A stretch of DNA of 64,000 bases from Cristatella mucedo (taxonomy: Eukaryota; Bryozoa; Phylactolaemata; Cristatellidae): positions 2,133,001-2,197,000 of the forward strand of contig WPIO01000003.1 in the NCBI GenBank assembly GCA_009760855.2, read 5' to 3'. The translations under genes were made by a program, and so were the position numbers. The notes under the pieces are model-generated. The model was not told where the DNA came from. It did no database searches and worked only from the letters and a program-made list of their open reading frames with translations. How positions within the stretch are numbered: the first letter of the stretch is position 1; every line of letters starts with the position of its first letter. Positions 41,990 through 56,296 of this stretch are shown here, piece after piece.

Positions 41990-42096
41990 GCACACGCTTT
42001 ATAGCTAATGTAAAGCACCTAGAAAGAGATTGAGTTCTCTGAGGGTGCTTTATCAAGTGTATTATAATAATTATAATAATAATAATAATTATTATT
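41990..42096 (+). mobile_element. L2 (family A) 3' tail
   Basis: aatgtaaagcacctagaaag, agattgagttctctgagggt, gctttatcaagtgtattata, then an AAT/ATT tail. Only the terminal part is present. Confidence 0.8.
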
Positions 42097-42479
42097 ATAT
42101 GCACACTTGCAACTTGCACATAAACACTCAGGCACAAAAGTCTCTGCGAGACCATCTAAGATTGCCTCCGGACCCTAACTTCCTAATGAAGGAATAAAGA
42201 CTACAGTAATAATAAAAATTGTTTAGCAACCTAAGATAACTAAATCTCTCTTTCTAGGCAATTTATATATGATTAAAATGTTACTGCAAGGTGCTGTAAT
42301 CCCGAGCCGTGGGTATGCAAAGTTTCAGTACGAGTTTAATTAATTTCTAGTACCTACGATCAGGAAGTTGCACCACCACGATTAGCATTCGCTGGTCTGA
42401 GCTGCTGGGCTAACTAGAACAAACTAAGCCTCTGCAGACAGTATTATCGTTATCCGAACTTCGTGCAGACTTTATACAA

Positions 42480-42800
42480 GTGAGTTTTCAAATGTGAGCA
42501 CCCTGCCTGCACTCTGAGCCTTGTATCCACTTCATCCCAGAGATGCTCAATGGGATTCAGGTTTGAAAATTATCTTGGCCACCCCATTGGCTTAATGGGC
42601 CTGTAAATCATTCAGGGTGAAATTTTGAGACCGCCTAGTCCTAAGTTTATATTCATTATCCTAAATGAGAGTAAAATTATCTCCAGGTATTGCGACGTTC
42701 TGCAGCAGTTCTATATAAACGTTTGGCATCTTGATGTAAGGTATCGAATGGAGGATGCCTAGCTCATCGCCACAGAAGCATCTCTAGACTAGTATAGCTT
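42480..42800 (-). mobile_element. Tc1/mariner transposase fossil, C-terminal half
   Basis: Minus strand: IKMPNVYIELLQNVAIPGDN, a decayed QDNDPKHTA block (I*DNEYKLRT), and, after a frameshift, FSNLNPIEHLWDEVDTRLRV-type sequence (complement of ctcaatgggattcaggtttg). Same subfamily as 18770 and 25095. Confidence 0.75.
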
Positions 42801-45150
42801 GGTTGAGGCAAGGATGCACGTACTGTGCATAGTTTTGCTGTTACCAAAAATGGTCCGTATTCACTCTCGTCGTTACTCCGTGGTTCCAGGTTCCAGCTCC
42901 TTGGTTCCAGCCTTCGAAGGTCAAGTGTGCTCGCACCCTAGCCCACTGCCAAGGAGCCGTTTTGTGTTCGACCGACAGAAGCTGCTTCTTTTTTTTTCTG
43001 ATCCGACCGAAACACACCTGTCACCCCTCTCAACCTGTCACCACCTTATCGTATCACTACCGAATAGCTTCCAGGTAGCTGGCTTTGAGCTTTAGCCATC
43101 GCAGCAGCAGCTAAACGAAGCCAAGCAAAGCTTCTCTCTTCATCTGTCCTTGCTCTCGGGTGACAAGTGAGCAGCCTGATCACGTTTGCATAATCCATGG
43201 TAACGATCGATCGTAAAGGCAGTCAACTATCTGACCGTTGGCATGGTGCGATAGGAGATGGCCATAGAGTAGGAAATGATAATGCCTGGAGCACTGTAAC
43301 TTTCGTATTACTGAGCAGGCCCAAGTACATCTAAAAACAGATCGACCAGTGAATTGTATGAAGAATGCCGTCGTGTAAGGGATTATTTTATTGAGAAAAT
43401 CTGTTCTTTGTGCTTCGACTTTGCCCGAATTTTGCAGTCGAATGCTTAACAAGCAGTCTCTTGTACTTCTGAGCTCGAATGTAAATAAATTATATATGTT
43501 TATTCTTTGATTTGTTCCTATTTTGGTAATTCCACGAAGCTGTTCCCACTGAGTGTACATTTCTATAGCACGCTCAGCAAGCAGTGGCTGGTGCACATAC
43601 ATGTGGATGTGCTATATTCCTCCTCGGTCATTTTGCAAAACTTTTCCAACTGCTGCTTGCAGGTGGTTTAGGCAGCTAGCTTGCAGATTCTTGTAGGGAA
43701 CATCGATATGATGCTCGCGAAATGAGGTCGAGTTTGAAATCTTATAATGCAACTGAATGAAATTGCTGTATTTTTACTACACTGTGGCCAAAAGAGACTA
43801 GTTCTGTGATGTACAATCTGTGTCAGACTTTTATATATATCGAAAAACTATCTTTTTCCAGGAGTCTGTATCAAGTGTCTCTATGACGATTGAATGCATG
43901 TTGGTGTGCATCTGGGCTTGTGCTTGCTACTCATAGAGCCACTCCGAATGTCGTTCTGGTTGTGAGGACTGGTGATAGAGGTCGAGGTCTTTGTCATTTG
44001 ATATACCACTTTACTGTTATCTGGGAGGACTCCTATAATGGTAGAATAATATCGGCTGCATTCGAGAGGTAGGCTGCTGGGCTACACTGTTACAGTCGAC
44101 TGTAACAGTTGACCACTGGACTCTGATGGTCAAGGACAGGTTCGCCAGGTGCCTGCTGCTGATGCCAATGCATCGCGCTTTCTCTCACTTGCTGCTTTTT
44201 GAAATGTGTTGACGGCTTGTACCATACCGGGTCATTAGTGAAAGAACGATTCTGACTCGTAATTACATTGCGAATAATTCAATCGGTCAATTCATGATGG
44301 ATGCCCTATCCGTGAGAAGCCTTTCAAATACCTACAGCAGGGATTGAAAATCGGCAATCTTCTAGTACTGCTCTGCTGCTGCTAGTTCTCCCTTGTATTC
44401 TGAACTAATCCCCACTCATCAACAGCAAGGTTGCTGTACATACTGTACAGGTGGGAGGCACAGTAGCTCATCGACTGTTGGCTACTGCATATAAACAGCC
44501 GTGAACAAGTGTGGTGCTCCTAAATCCCACCCCACTTGGTCTTGTGCAAGGCTGATAGAAAAACAGCAGAAAGGTCTTTTTAGAAGAATCGGCATATTCG
44601 ACCTTTAAGGTCTTCTGTCACATGCTAAATCGTGATCAAATTTCTGTAAGTCGCTAAGGCCACCATTGTAGCACATTCTCACTACTGAAAGCGCCATGTC
44701 ATGCTCAAGGCCTTTGGATAGGCTGTGGCCACTCAGGTGTGACTCTGCCTCTGCTGCTGTATCACTTCTTCGGCTACTTTGATCTGGCTCATATAACCCA
44801 GCCCTTCTGTGGTCGGCCTTCACAGTTTGGTAAAGATTGGGGGGGGTTTACATATCTGGTGACACTGCTGTTATCTGAAGTTTTTGAATCTCCTGTCACA
44901 GTTTGTGAAAAGGAGCCTATTAGTAGTAATGCATCAAAGAATGTACACTTGCTTATATCAAATAGGGCTCAAACTTGTCGGAAGTCCATTGTCCTAATTA
45001 TGGTGATTTACTGAGTGGGTATGCTTTCCCTTCGATATGCATCTGAATTAGTTGCTTGAATTGCGATTAGCATCTGATGATTAATTACATTGCCAACAAG
45101 AAGCCAGACTGCTGAAGGCTGGATGTCTTGTCTTTTTGCTCAGCTTTTCC
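42801..45150. other. Probable annexin 5' intron, nothing recognised
   Basis: 2.3 kb with only short open frames and no clear repeats on either strand. Confidence 0.4.
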
Positions 45151-45152
45151 AG

Positions 45153-45383
45153 TATCTAAGCATCATGAGCTATCCGCCTTATGGATCTGGCGCTGGAGGC
45201 TACCCTTATCCTGCTTCCGGCTATGGTGGCATGCCGTCAGCATCTGGCTATCCAACTGGTGGAGCACCGTACACCTATCCGGGGCAAGCAGGCTATCCCG
45301 CTCAGCCCGGGTACCCTGCAGCTGTACCAAGTGGAGGATATCTACCCCAGCCTGGATATCCAGGCCCCGGAGGGCCATCGGGG
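45153..45383 (+). CDS. Annexin first coding exon (ATG at 45165, residues 1-73)
   Basis: Acceptor gcttttccag| at 45152, then 12 nt of 5' UTR and the ATG. Encodes 73 codons ending [10 protein letters not shown], phase 0. The donor g|gtttgt is weak; read-through stops at 45417. An open frame extends upstream to 45090, but the MSYP start is the family start. Confidence 0.75.
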
Positions 45384-46001
45384 GTTTGTAGTAGAAATTG
45401 CTGTTTTTTTTCAAACTAGCTACTACTACTGAAGCTGAATGCACTGCTGAATTAACCATTTTCTTTCCAGTTTGGCGTTTCTATGCCGCAGCCATTTCAG
45501 GACCAATCGCAGCTAGGATTTGACGTAAGTATAGCAGCCCTAGTTCATTTTGTGACTTGCTGTTCTGTAGTAAACTGAACTTTTGCCTAGATCTTGTACC
45601 AGCCAACGCTTGCACTATGACCGATCCTGTTAGCATGCTGCAGGGATTGCTGGAAGCTCACGGTCCCACCAAGGCATCTGTGCAATGACCAGTCACCCTT
45701 TGCTGCTCTCACCATGGCACACAATCGGTGCAAGATCTCCTTGCCCTTGAATAAGGTCGTACGAATTACAATAACATTGCTTACTAGGAAAAACAAGAAA
45801 AACTATGATCTTAAGTATTTAATAAGTATCCGTTGAGATTTGGATGTTGTCGCATGATTTATTACAAGCGCCTAGCTAGTTTGGCCCAGTGGTTAATGTG
45901 CTTGCTCCGACCAAGGCCTGGCTGATGTCGTGGGTTGAGCCCCGTGGCATATATGAAGCACCTGAAAAGAGACTAAGTTCTCTTAGGGCACTATACAAAT
46001 G

Positions 46002-46047
<46 letters not shown>

Positions 46048-49000
46048 AGCATCTGAATAATGTGTATCTCTGCCTGTAACTCTACAAAACCACAACGACT
46101 AAGTGGTTGTTACACAGGAATGTTTTCTGTAGCATTCTCAAAGCCTGAGAAGCTTTCGGTAGGCATTCTATAGCCAACAGAATTCATCTCACGCCACAAA
46201 GAGAAAGTGAGTAGCATGGTATTAGAGAAGCTCAGGGTAGTTGGAAAGGATGTGCTAGTATGTCGGCTAGTATTAAAACCAGGTTTAATGGTTCTTTGAT
46301 TAATTTTATCTAAGAAAATGCAGATGATCGGTTCCTTTTTTATCACTTCATCGCTTTAATGCTTCGTTTCGCACCATGTCTAGGCTACAGCTTTGAATCG
46401 AAAAAGTTGCTTTCTTCAACTCCTTTTATTATTACTCAGAAGGTAACCGATGCAGTTGGTGAGATACATCTACTTTTTAGAGAGGGGATCTTAGTGCATT
46501 CACCAAATGTTATGAGTTGGCATTCTGATGGCGCTGCCTGAAATTATACACTTTTAAAATGGCTCATAGTTTGGCAGCACGAAGTTGCATTCCAAAACGG
46601 CAAAATCAGTATCATTTCATGTGTTTCTTGTGCCACTGGCGAGCAAGCCATGGTGACAGCATGCACCGTCTATTTCCAATAGTGCTGACTCTTGTGAATG
46701 CTACGTCATTGTGGCATTTCATTGGCGAGTCGCTCATTAATCACCGAAATATTCGACACGAATTGGGGCGAATTTTTCGGCACTCAGTCCAGTTGCAGCC
46801 AGTCTTCGGTTGGGCTGGCTTTTTTAATTAATACTGTAGTTGAAATCGGCCGATAAAGCCCACACATGCACGTATGCGTACATTCGAAATTTTTGGCAGG
46901 CTGCTCATGCAAGTCATCTCCATCCACCTAGACCTGCATAACTCGAGCAGGGGGATACGTCTCTGGTCGCCGACCAAATCAAACGTAATGGTTACTTTAG
47001 AAAGGTTGCATTATTCACCGAAAGACGTTTTTGGATGGTATGAGTTCTCGAAACAAGGTACCATCTTGCATCGTTCGGGGAAGGCTAGAGACGTTTGTCC
47101 TGCTCCCCGATTGCCGGTCGCTGTTAACAATCCTTCACCGAATCGGGTCTTGGCAAACTGGATACTGCTGTGTCAAAAGCAAAGAATATTGAGATGGGCA
47201 GACTCATTAAATAAAAAGGGAAACAATTGTTGAGCTTATCGGCTTGGATGGCGTGCAAGCTGACATTCTGTGCAGGATGCAAATGATTTATTAAATCGCC
47301 GTAGCTTAAGGCCTTTTAAGATACACGGTGAGAATGGTTTATCAATTTTTCAGGCTGTCCGCATTTCATTTCTGTTATTGTTAAAACTCATCTTGTAATA
47401 CTAGGCCAGCAATATGTATAACCTGAGCACAGCTGGCACAGTTTTAATGATAGTCCAGATTTCCCGACTGCTTATTGACGAACAGATTGGATTCAAATAG
47501 CTCTTCCTGCAAGTTTGACAGTTGGACGATACATGGGAATCACCTTTCATTTGGTTATTATGCCACGTGTTTTACAACAAACAGATTTATGCATGCGCAT
47601 ACTCACAAATTGGCTGCATTCAGCTGCGACTCTGTATTCCAAGCAAATGGGTACAAATATGCAATCGATTGAGGCGGTGAAACATTGGTAAGATCTGCTT
47701 TATGAATTCCTAATAATGATTAAAGGTTGACTGTGTCCTCCGATTTAAGTCACAAGCTGTCCAAACTGTGGCTGTATGCATAGTTTCCAAAAAGATGTGC
47801 ATGTATGCAATGGAACAGACTATTCCTTGCACCTAGCAAAATTGGGTCTGTTTAAGAAAATGTATGCATACTTATAGTATGCATGCAGACAGGGTCTACT
47901 ATGCAGCTATATATATATACTTAAAAACACACCTATTTAGGACAGCATTTAGTGGGTCCCTGTGATTCGTCCTTCGTGTGCTTATGCGTGCTGACACTGT
48001 GCATGCTGCCACTAACCACATTTGCATGCTTACCCCGTGCATGTCACCCCTAACCACGTTGTTCATGTTGTTTATCAAGCATGATATTACTCACGATTCA
48101 ATCGCGTTTCCCTTTGCAGCAAATGTAAAGCGCCTAGGAAGAGATTGAGTTCTCTGAGGGTGCTTTATCAAGTGCATTAATATTATATATATATATATAT
48201 TGACAGAGTGATATACAGATCTAGAGTATCCTGTAATACTGTATATCTGCATAGGAAGAGATGTGTTCTTGTATGAAAAGTGATGTACACCTGCACTCAT
48301 CTATACACCTTATCCTCTGAATAGCTATACCTTTGTTCAACCCATCCAATATATTATTATAGGCTGATAATATATAGGCTGCCCTCAGGATCAAATTTTT
48401 ATTCGTTCTGGGTACTTACGACTTATTCTGATTCTAAAGCCAAAGTCAGCCGGTAATCTGTAACATTGCCATGGAAGTAGACAGTAGAAATCTGTAATGT
48501 TGCCATAGCAGAAGAAAATAAAAATTAATGATGGTTTTCCCACAAGACGTCCACGAACTTTGGCTTATATACCACAGAGAAAATTGGGATTTCTATGATC
48601 AGTGATGCTCAAGTCGATGGGCAGAGGTGAGGGGGATAAAAGACATATAGTACCACACCCCTACTAGCTGAGTTCGAGGTTGGTATCTTTGCCGGGCCAC
48701 TGCTACGTCAAAGTTTAATTTCCAGCCTACTTGTTCTGGCATGCAATGTTTCGACGGATGTACAGATACTAATGTCTTAAAATTCCTTATACTTCCGGCC
48801 TTGCTGTAAAAGAGCTCAAGAACATTTTTGCTGTTGATCAATTCTTTATATCTGATGTGAGAGACGGCTTACTCAGGTAGCCTCGAGCAATGGGTGACCT
48901 TCGAGGGATCAGCCTGCCTAAGCTGCCATCTGCTCTCGAGCAGTTGAGGAGCTGACAATGGACCGAGGCACATAACTCGGCAGTCAGGCACAAATCCATG

Positions 49001-52000
49001 CATTGGCAGCATCTGTGCAGACATCCATTTATCACAAACCACCGCCAGCTGTAAAGCAGTTTGGAACAGTGGCTCGGCGGCAGAGCAAAAACCGATGCAT
49101 TCATGGAATGAAAGGGCTGCTTGAGTAGTACACGGGAGAAGAAGAGGAGAGAAGCATGGATCCCTCTACGCCGTCGACTGTCTGGAGTGAATAGACTGGG
49201 CTTGGCTGGTCAATGTTTCGGTGAATAAAGTGCTTGGTGCTGGAGTCAGGAGTCTTGTTGTTCTCTGTCGCTACCCAGCTTGACGACAGGTTGTCCGAGG
49301 GCTGTTACACTTTACAGCATTTTCATATGGTGCATACAGAGTGGCTAACTAAAGATAGAGTGTCTGCTCATCTTGTTTAGTGCAAAGACACCTTGCAGTC
49401 AAAGCGTGAGCTAGTATGGCCTAAAAGCTATAAATGATCTTACAAATTACAGCATTGTGTGCCCTTGCTATTCTGAAGTGCTGGTTATACAAAGTGGATC
49501 TACTTGGTTGCAAGGCCTACCATATAAACCCTTGCACTAAAAAGCTTTTCTCATCTGCTCACACGCTAGGATCTTGAATGTAGACTCAACACTAGTAGCT
49601 AGTATTTTAAAGCTTCTAATTTAGTTACCTGTACGACCCCAGGGGTCCAAATCAGCTCACATACTCCAAGTAAGACAGTGCTAGAATGTTAATTACGTGC
49701 TGTTTTATCGGCTTTTCACTGGCAAGACTGGGTCGTGATAGCCCAGGAGGTTAGGTGCTCGCTCTTCACGACCAAGGTCGTGGGTTCGAATCCCGCTGTC
49801 GGAAATCCTTAATTGCCATCTGCAAGCGGTAGTAAAAGCCCTTAAGGCTCTTCTGTTGCTATGCAACCAAGCAGATCCATTTTGCATTTAAGCAGGTCAC
49901 TATTGATCTAGTCCTAAAGTTCGTATCTCAATCAAAGAAGACAACAAGTCCTCTGGGCCCTATTCCCACTGTCCTGCTCCTACGTTCAATTGATCTGCTG
50001 CTGCCATGCATAACTAACATCATTAATATGTCATTAGCCTCAGGTCATGTCCAAGGACCTTTCAAAAAAGCTGTAGTCAGGCCACTTCTCAAGAAAGCTA
50101 CACTAGACTAAGAGAACGTAAGCAACTACCGCCCAGTCTCCCTTCTACCATTCCTATCAAAGACACTGGAACGGGTCGTGGCAGACCAGCTAAACTCATA
50201 TATCGAAACCTCACACCTTGCTAGTAAGTTCCAGTCTGGCTTTAGAGCTAATCACTCCACAGAGTCAGCATTACTTAGGGTATACAACGACCTACTTAGG
50301 AATGCAGACATGGGTAGAGTGTCTCTGCTTGTTTTGCTCGATCTTTCGGCAGCCTTTGATACCATCGATCACAAAGTTCTTCTAGAGCGCCTCACATCTC
50401 GCCTGGGCATCACTGGCACTGCTCTGCAGTGGTTCACATCCTATCTCAGTGAGAGACTCCAGAGTATTGACGTGAATGGACAAAGATCATCTGAAGTACC
50501 TCTGAAATATGGAGAACCTCAGGGCTGCTTGCAAGGTCCGGTTCTTTTCACGTTTATACTCTCCCTCTTGCTGATGTGATTGCCAAGCACAATCTAGGCT
50601 TTCACTTCTATGAGGATGACACTCAGTTGTACCTTTGCTTTGATCCCTCCCAGCCTTCGAGCACCTCAAATTCTCTCAACTCACTTGCTGCATGCATTGA
50701 TGACATCCGCACATAGATGGCAGCAAATTTTGTAAAACTAAACGATGATAAAACAAACTTACTAGTTATGGGCAAACCCAGTGGGATTCAGAGGCTGGAA
50801 AGGCTGACTCTCAAAATTGGCTCTGCCAGCATATCCCCCCCCCCCCGTTGAATCAGCTCGAAATCTAGGTGTCATATTCCAAAGCGACCTCTCGTTAGAC
50901 GACCATATCAGCTCCACAGTCAAATCTGCCTATTTTCAGCTTCATAACATTGCTAAAATTCGGGCTTGTTTAGATAAGGATACCACGTCCAAGTTGGTCC
51001 ATGCATTCGTGACATCCCGTCTCGACTTCTGCAACTCACTGCTTGGCATGTGCGATCAGGCGATTGCAGCTAGTGCAAAACTCCGCAGCTAGGCTTATTT
51101 ATCGTGAGCTTCGCAAGTGCCACGTCACACCACTTCTCGCCGACCTGCACTGGCTACCAGTCAAGCAACGGATTGACTTCAAGGTTTTGTCACTCACTTT
51201 TAGGTTCCTTCATTCTATGGTTCCAGCCTATCTGTCAGATATACTACCCCATCAGGCCAAGCATCGTACCACCCGCTTTACAGAATCCAACAGTCTAGAA
51301 AGACCTCATACAAACCTTAAATCCTTTGGAGACCGTGCATTTAGTTCGTATGCTCCCAAAGCCTGGAACTCCCTCCCGACCTGCGTCAGAACATTCCCCG
51401 ACCTGACCACATTTAAAAGGAACTTAAAAACACACCTATTTAGGACAGCATTTAGTGGGTCCCTGTGATTCGTCCTTGATGTGCGTATGCGTGCTGACAC
51501 TGTGCATGCTGCCACTAACCACATTTGCATGCTGACCCTGTGCATGTCACCCCTAACCATATTATTCATTTTGTTTGTTTTTCAAGCATGATTTTACTTA
51601 CCATTCAATTGCATTTCACTTTGCAGCAAATGTAAAGCGCCTACAAAGAGATTGAGTTCTCTGAGAGCGCTGTATCAAGTGCATTATTATTATTATTATT
51701 ATTATTATTATGCAAATTAGGCTGTTAACTTAGCTAGCATTGTTTAGGACGTGTCAGGGTCATTAGTCAAATCCTGAAGCCTAGCTGCATCTGCAGCCTT
51801 GCCATAGTCATGGTAAGTGCAAGTAGAGGGGGGGTGGTTGAAAGCTCTGCTAGGGTATTTCTGTGGTAGTATAAATAGTGCTGGTGAAGTAGCCGACGTT
51901 AACTTCACCCTGCTATTCAGTAGAGATGGGAAGATGCAGCTTTTGCCGAACCAAGGTGGTTATTTGCCAGCATTGTGATTATACCGATGCTGCCTTTTTA

Positions 52001-55000
52001 CATAGTTGAAAGAGGACAGCACTTTCTCTGACGTTGTCATCACTGCACTGAGGCCAGCTTGGCACTGAGTGGCTTCGGGTGGTTGCAACGCTGATCGCCT
52101 TATTCGGACGACCTAGGCTGCAATGAGCATAATATCCAAGTGACATATTTATTTGCAGAGCTATGGAGCTGCCACGACGTATCCATCTGCTGGTTATCCA
52201 GGATCTACTGGTGGGTATCCAGGACCTGGTGCAGCCTACCCGGGACCTTCGCCTGTGGGAGGATATCCTGCACCAGCACCTGCTTCTACCTGCTACCCTC
52301 AGGTAATAAGTGACCGCTTACCTGTTTGCTTCTGTTTGATTGTAGCTGTATGGATTTGTAGCAGTGAGCACCTAGTTGCATTAGGTTTAGAGACATTAAA
52401 GCTCTGCTCTTAATCGACTTTATTATCTGTACTGGTTCTTACTGCATGAGCATTCTCTCTACCAGCCCTGCTTGAAGGCCTCATTTTGGTCCTGTTTAGT
52501 TGTTTTCTGCATTTTCCAGCCCTGTGTGGATGCCTCCGGACAAGTGGTTGTAGTACATGCTGCAACGTTCAGTACATGTTAAAATGATCATCTGGGCAAT
52601 TTGTGACCCGGATGGGTGTTTAGGATTTTCTGGTTAGCCACTATTTGCTCTAGTGGGTTGGAACTTTCTAACCTCAATTAGCGAAAGTAGGGCGATGGTA
52701 TGTATATGAATTTTCTGTATTCAATTAGTAAATATAACTAGATGGACCAAATGGGGTCATTTGTGAAAGCAAAATGCAGTTGAATTCATTCCGGTTCGGG
52801 CATGTCCTAAGGTTTGATTTTTGAATAAGAATTGAGGTAATAATCATCTTTGCCTTTCCACTTTGTCAAATACGTGAGATTACATGGTGAACACGGCTAC
52901 GTCAAAAATTGTTACGCTCTATAGGCCAGGTTTGTTCCTATTTGTCTCATTGTTCGATTTACCATACAGTCAGCCCATAGCTTGTCGTCCTGGTTTGGCC
53001 CAAGGATAATGTGCTCGACTTGAATGACCAGGGTCATGGGCTCGAACCCGGCTGCATATGTAAAGCTCCCTGTGACAGCCGTCAGCACGACCTGTCATCG
53101 GGTTGAGTAGTGCGACCGAACAACAGGTCTTCTGGCTCCCATACCAAGCACTTTATTCAGAGAACCACACCGGCCAAGCCCAGTCTACACATTCTAGACG
53201 GCTGCCGGCAGGATCGAGGTATGTAGTCCTCCCTCGGCCTCGTACTCCTTCGGCAGCCCATATATCCCATGCATGCATAGTTTTTGCATGCATAGTTTTT
53301 GCATGCATAGTTTTTGCACTGTCGAGCCACTCACTGTTCGTTCTGAACCTGCCCGAGAGTGTGCTAGATGGATGTCCCACCGATGCCACCAATGTATGGA
53401 TTTGTGCCAAGACTGGAGTCATCTACCCAGAGTCATTGTCTGCCCCTCAACCACTCGATGGACTGTTCCTGCTTAGGCAGTCTTAGCCCTCGTGGGGCCT
53501 CAGCCCATCGCATGCAGACATGTTCTCTTACGTGCCCGAATGGAGGTTCAGTTCTCAGGACGATGTGCAAATTAGTACTTAAGACTTGAGTATTAAATGA
53601 TGCATATTATATATCTTAATAAATATAAATAATTTGTACACAGAATTAAGTATTGTTTAGAGTCTCACGCTAAGAGAAATTCTTCTTTAGCACAGTGCCC
53701 AAGTGCTATGCTGCCGGTACTGCTGATACTTTGATCTTATAATATAGCACCAGCGATAGCGCTTTTTTTATTTATTGCTACTGAGTAGACTCGAACACAT
53801 AATATTCGGCCTTTTGCATGTGAGGACACCTTTCTTTGTGGGTTTTATTTGATGCTCTTTATATGCATGCCTTAACAGCACCAGAATATTTGGCAGCTAC
53901 GCAAAAGAATTCATCCTGAAATGGACTGCCCCCTTTTCGATGGCATCATTTTCTGGACAAAGTGATCGAAGATGAATTCATTCGACTTGTAAAGTCAAAA
54001 TTCAATTCGACCAAAATTCATTTGACTTGTTAAGTGCAACTCCAGTTCGGCAAATTGTTTGTCACTAAATAGATAAGCATGCTACAAAGAAGTTAGTTTA
54101 TGCATTTCTGTGGGTCTGATTTGTGTGGGTCTGTTAGTTGATGCATTCATGCATTTAGTGGGTCTCCGTGATTTGTCCTTTATGTGCTTATGTGTGCTGA
54201 CGCTGTTGCATGCTGCCACTAACCACACTTGCATGCTGACCCTGTGCATGTCACCCCTAACCATGTTATTCTTGTTATTTATTGAGCATGCTACCACTAA
54301 CCATTCTATCGAGCTTTCTTTGCAGCACTTGTAAAGCGCCTAGAAAGAGATTGAGTTCTCCCAGGGCGCTTTATCAAATGTATTGCTATTATTATTTGTG
54401 CCACCCCCTCTCCAGAGGTCTGTAAGACAATCCTGCACGTCTTCCTGCCTGTGCAATAGAATTCTAGCAGTTGGTGAAAATTTCTGAAGCTATGCTTGTC
54501 AGTAGTGAACAGCTGGTACGTCATGCCACTTATCACCGACCGGCACTGACTCCTCATCAAGCCACGTACCGACTTCAAGGTCGTGTCACTCACTTTTACG
54601 TGCCTTCTTTCTTTTGCTCTGGCTTACCTTTCTGAAATACCTCTGAGGATTTTGTATCATACCACCACTTCTCTTGTTTGGTCGTGTAGCTGTGCCTTTA
54701 ACCAACTTCAAAATATTTTGGCGACCTATTTTTCAGCTCTTAAGCTCGCACTTGCTGCTTGGAACTTGCTACCGACTGACATCACGACATCCCCCTAATC
54801 GACATGTAAACTGAAGCCAAAACCCACCTTGTTCCTCATAGCATTCGCATGTGTCAGTGCCAGCTGCCCCGCATGTTACCTGGATGTTGCTGAAGTTTCA
54901 CATGCTGTCACTGGCATATTTCCAGCATATATCGAGTGCCTAGAAACAGACTTAGTTCTCTTAGGGCTTTGTGCAAATATGTAACTATTATTGAGCTGCG

Positions 55001-56185
55001 CTATCGTCAGTCGTAAACCCACGAGTCTAGCAGTACCAGTAGATTCTCCCGTCTCTGTGAGGCTTAAGGTTTCTTATGCAAAGACAGCTACTCTCCTGCT
55101 GCCACTGTGGCTCATCCTTTCCAGCGGTCCTGAGCTGCTACATTCATGCTACTCACTACCTCAACTGCTCTCCTGACTCTGCTATGCTTCCCACTTTCTC
55201 TTTGTTGAGCGAGATGAAGTCTGTTGGCTACCTAATACATACCCGCAATAAACACCCACATAGTCTTTGTGGCTTTGTGGAGTCACAGATGGAGATACAT
55301 TACATGGGAAGGAGGAAAAAGATATGTTTCTCAGCTGACCGTGTGAGCAGAATTTGGGCAGTGTTTATTCTTTGCAGCCGAAAAGGCTGAGTGGGTGTGA
55401 CCCGTGTGCTTCTTGTTACAGAGGTGGCGAATTAAACTCCCAATCGCCGTGCAGCATGTTCATTCTTTCCAGTTTTGCGATGGCTCTCTGGAGTGTCAGA
55501 TCTTTGCTATTTCGACTATCTATCTATCGCATGTGTTATTTGTTAACTTGGGACAGCTTTTTTGCTCTTGGTCTCGTGAGGGATCGGATCTGCTTATGCA
55601 ACCGCAGAGTGTGCAGGGTTGCATGGCGAATTCAGGAATTCCAGGAAGGCAAAGCTCAGCAATCGGTTTGGGCTTGTGGCTTTGTGGGTTGTACCAACCA
55701 CCATGAATCCTATATAGGTCACCCACCGAGGGCTGGCTGCATGGCTGGCTTTTCTCAGTGGACGGTCATGCTACACTCACTGACAATAGGTTTTGTGCTG
55801 GACTGTACCACCGAGTGCACAGTTAGCTCGTCCAATCGCTTAAGGCTGATTAGCTTACCGGCTATTCACAGTGGATGAATCATGCTTATCCCCTTTGAGG
55901 AAGGGCAGGGCTTCAGAATCACAACTCCGTGATATATAGCCGTGCTTCAGCCATACGTGTAGCCGTTCTACAGTCTGATCCATCATTTGTAGCCAACTTG
56001 TGGGAGCATGTTTTTTTACCATTTGATGCGTTTTTTGTCATTGATTAATGTCTGCATACTATTCTGGAACATCCTAACTCAGGCGGTTGGCAGATGTCTA
56101 TTAGCTTGTCGCATGATCTGCCCTGATCCGATCTAAAGCTTGGTGCTTGCCTGTGAGTTTTCGGGCACTGGCGAGAGAGAGAGAG

Positions 56186-56221
<36 letters not shown>

Positions 56222-56246
56222 TGCGCGTGCGCGTGCGCGTGCGTGC

Positions 56247-56296
<50 letters not shown>

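Noticed and set aside
49725-49810. Functional tRNA gene
   Set aside because: Box-B-like motif present, but no complete cloverleaf or acceptor stem. Related copies show it is a SINE head. The same applies to 15476, 37727, 45867 and 59257.
50178-51468. Active reverse transcriptase gene
   Set aside because: Frameshifts, a stop, YADD changed to YEDD and absence of the endonuclease part show it is a dead, truncated LINE copy.
55354-55878. 174-codon open frame as an annexin or independent exon
   Set aside because: No Pro/Tyr/Gly-rich or annexin-repeat content and no consistent splice sites.
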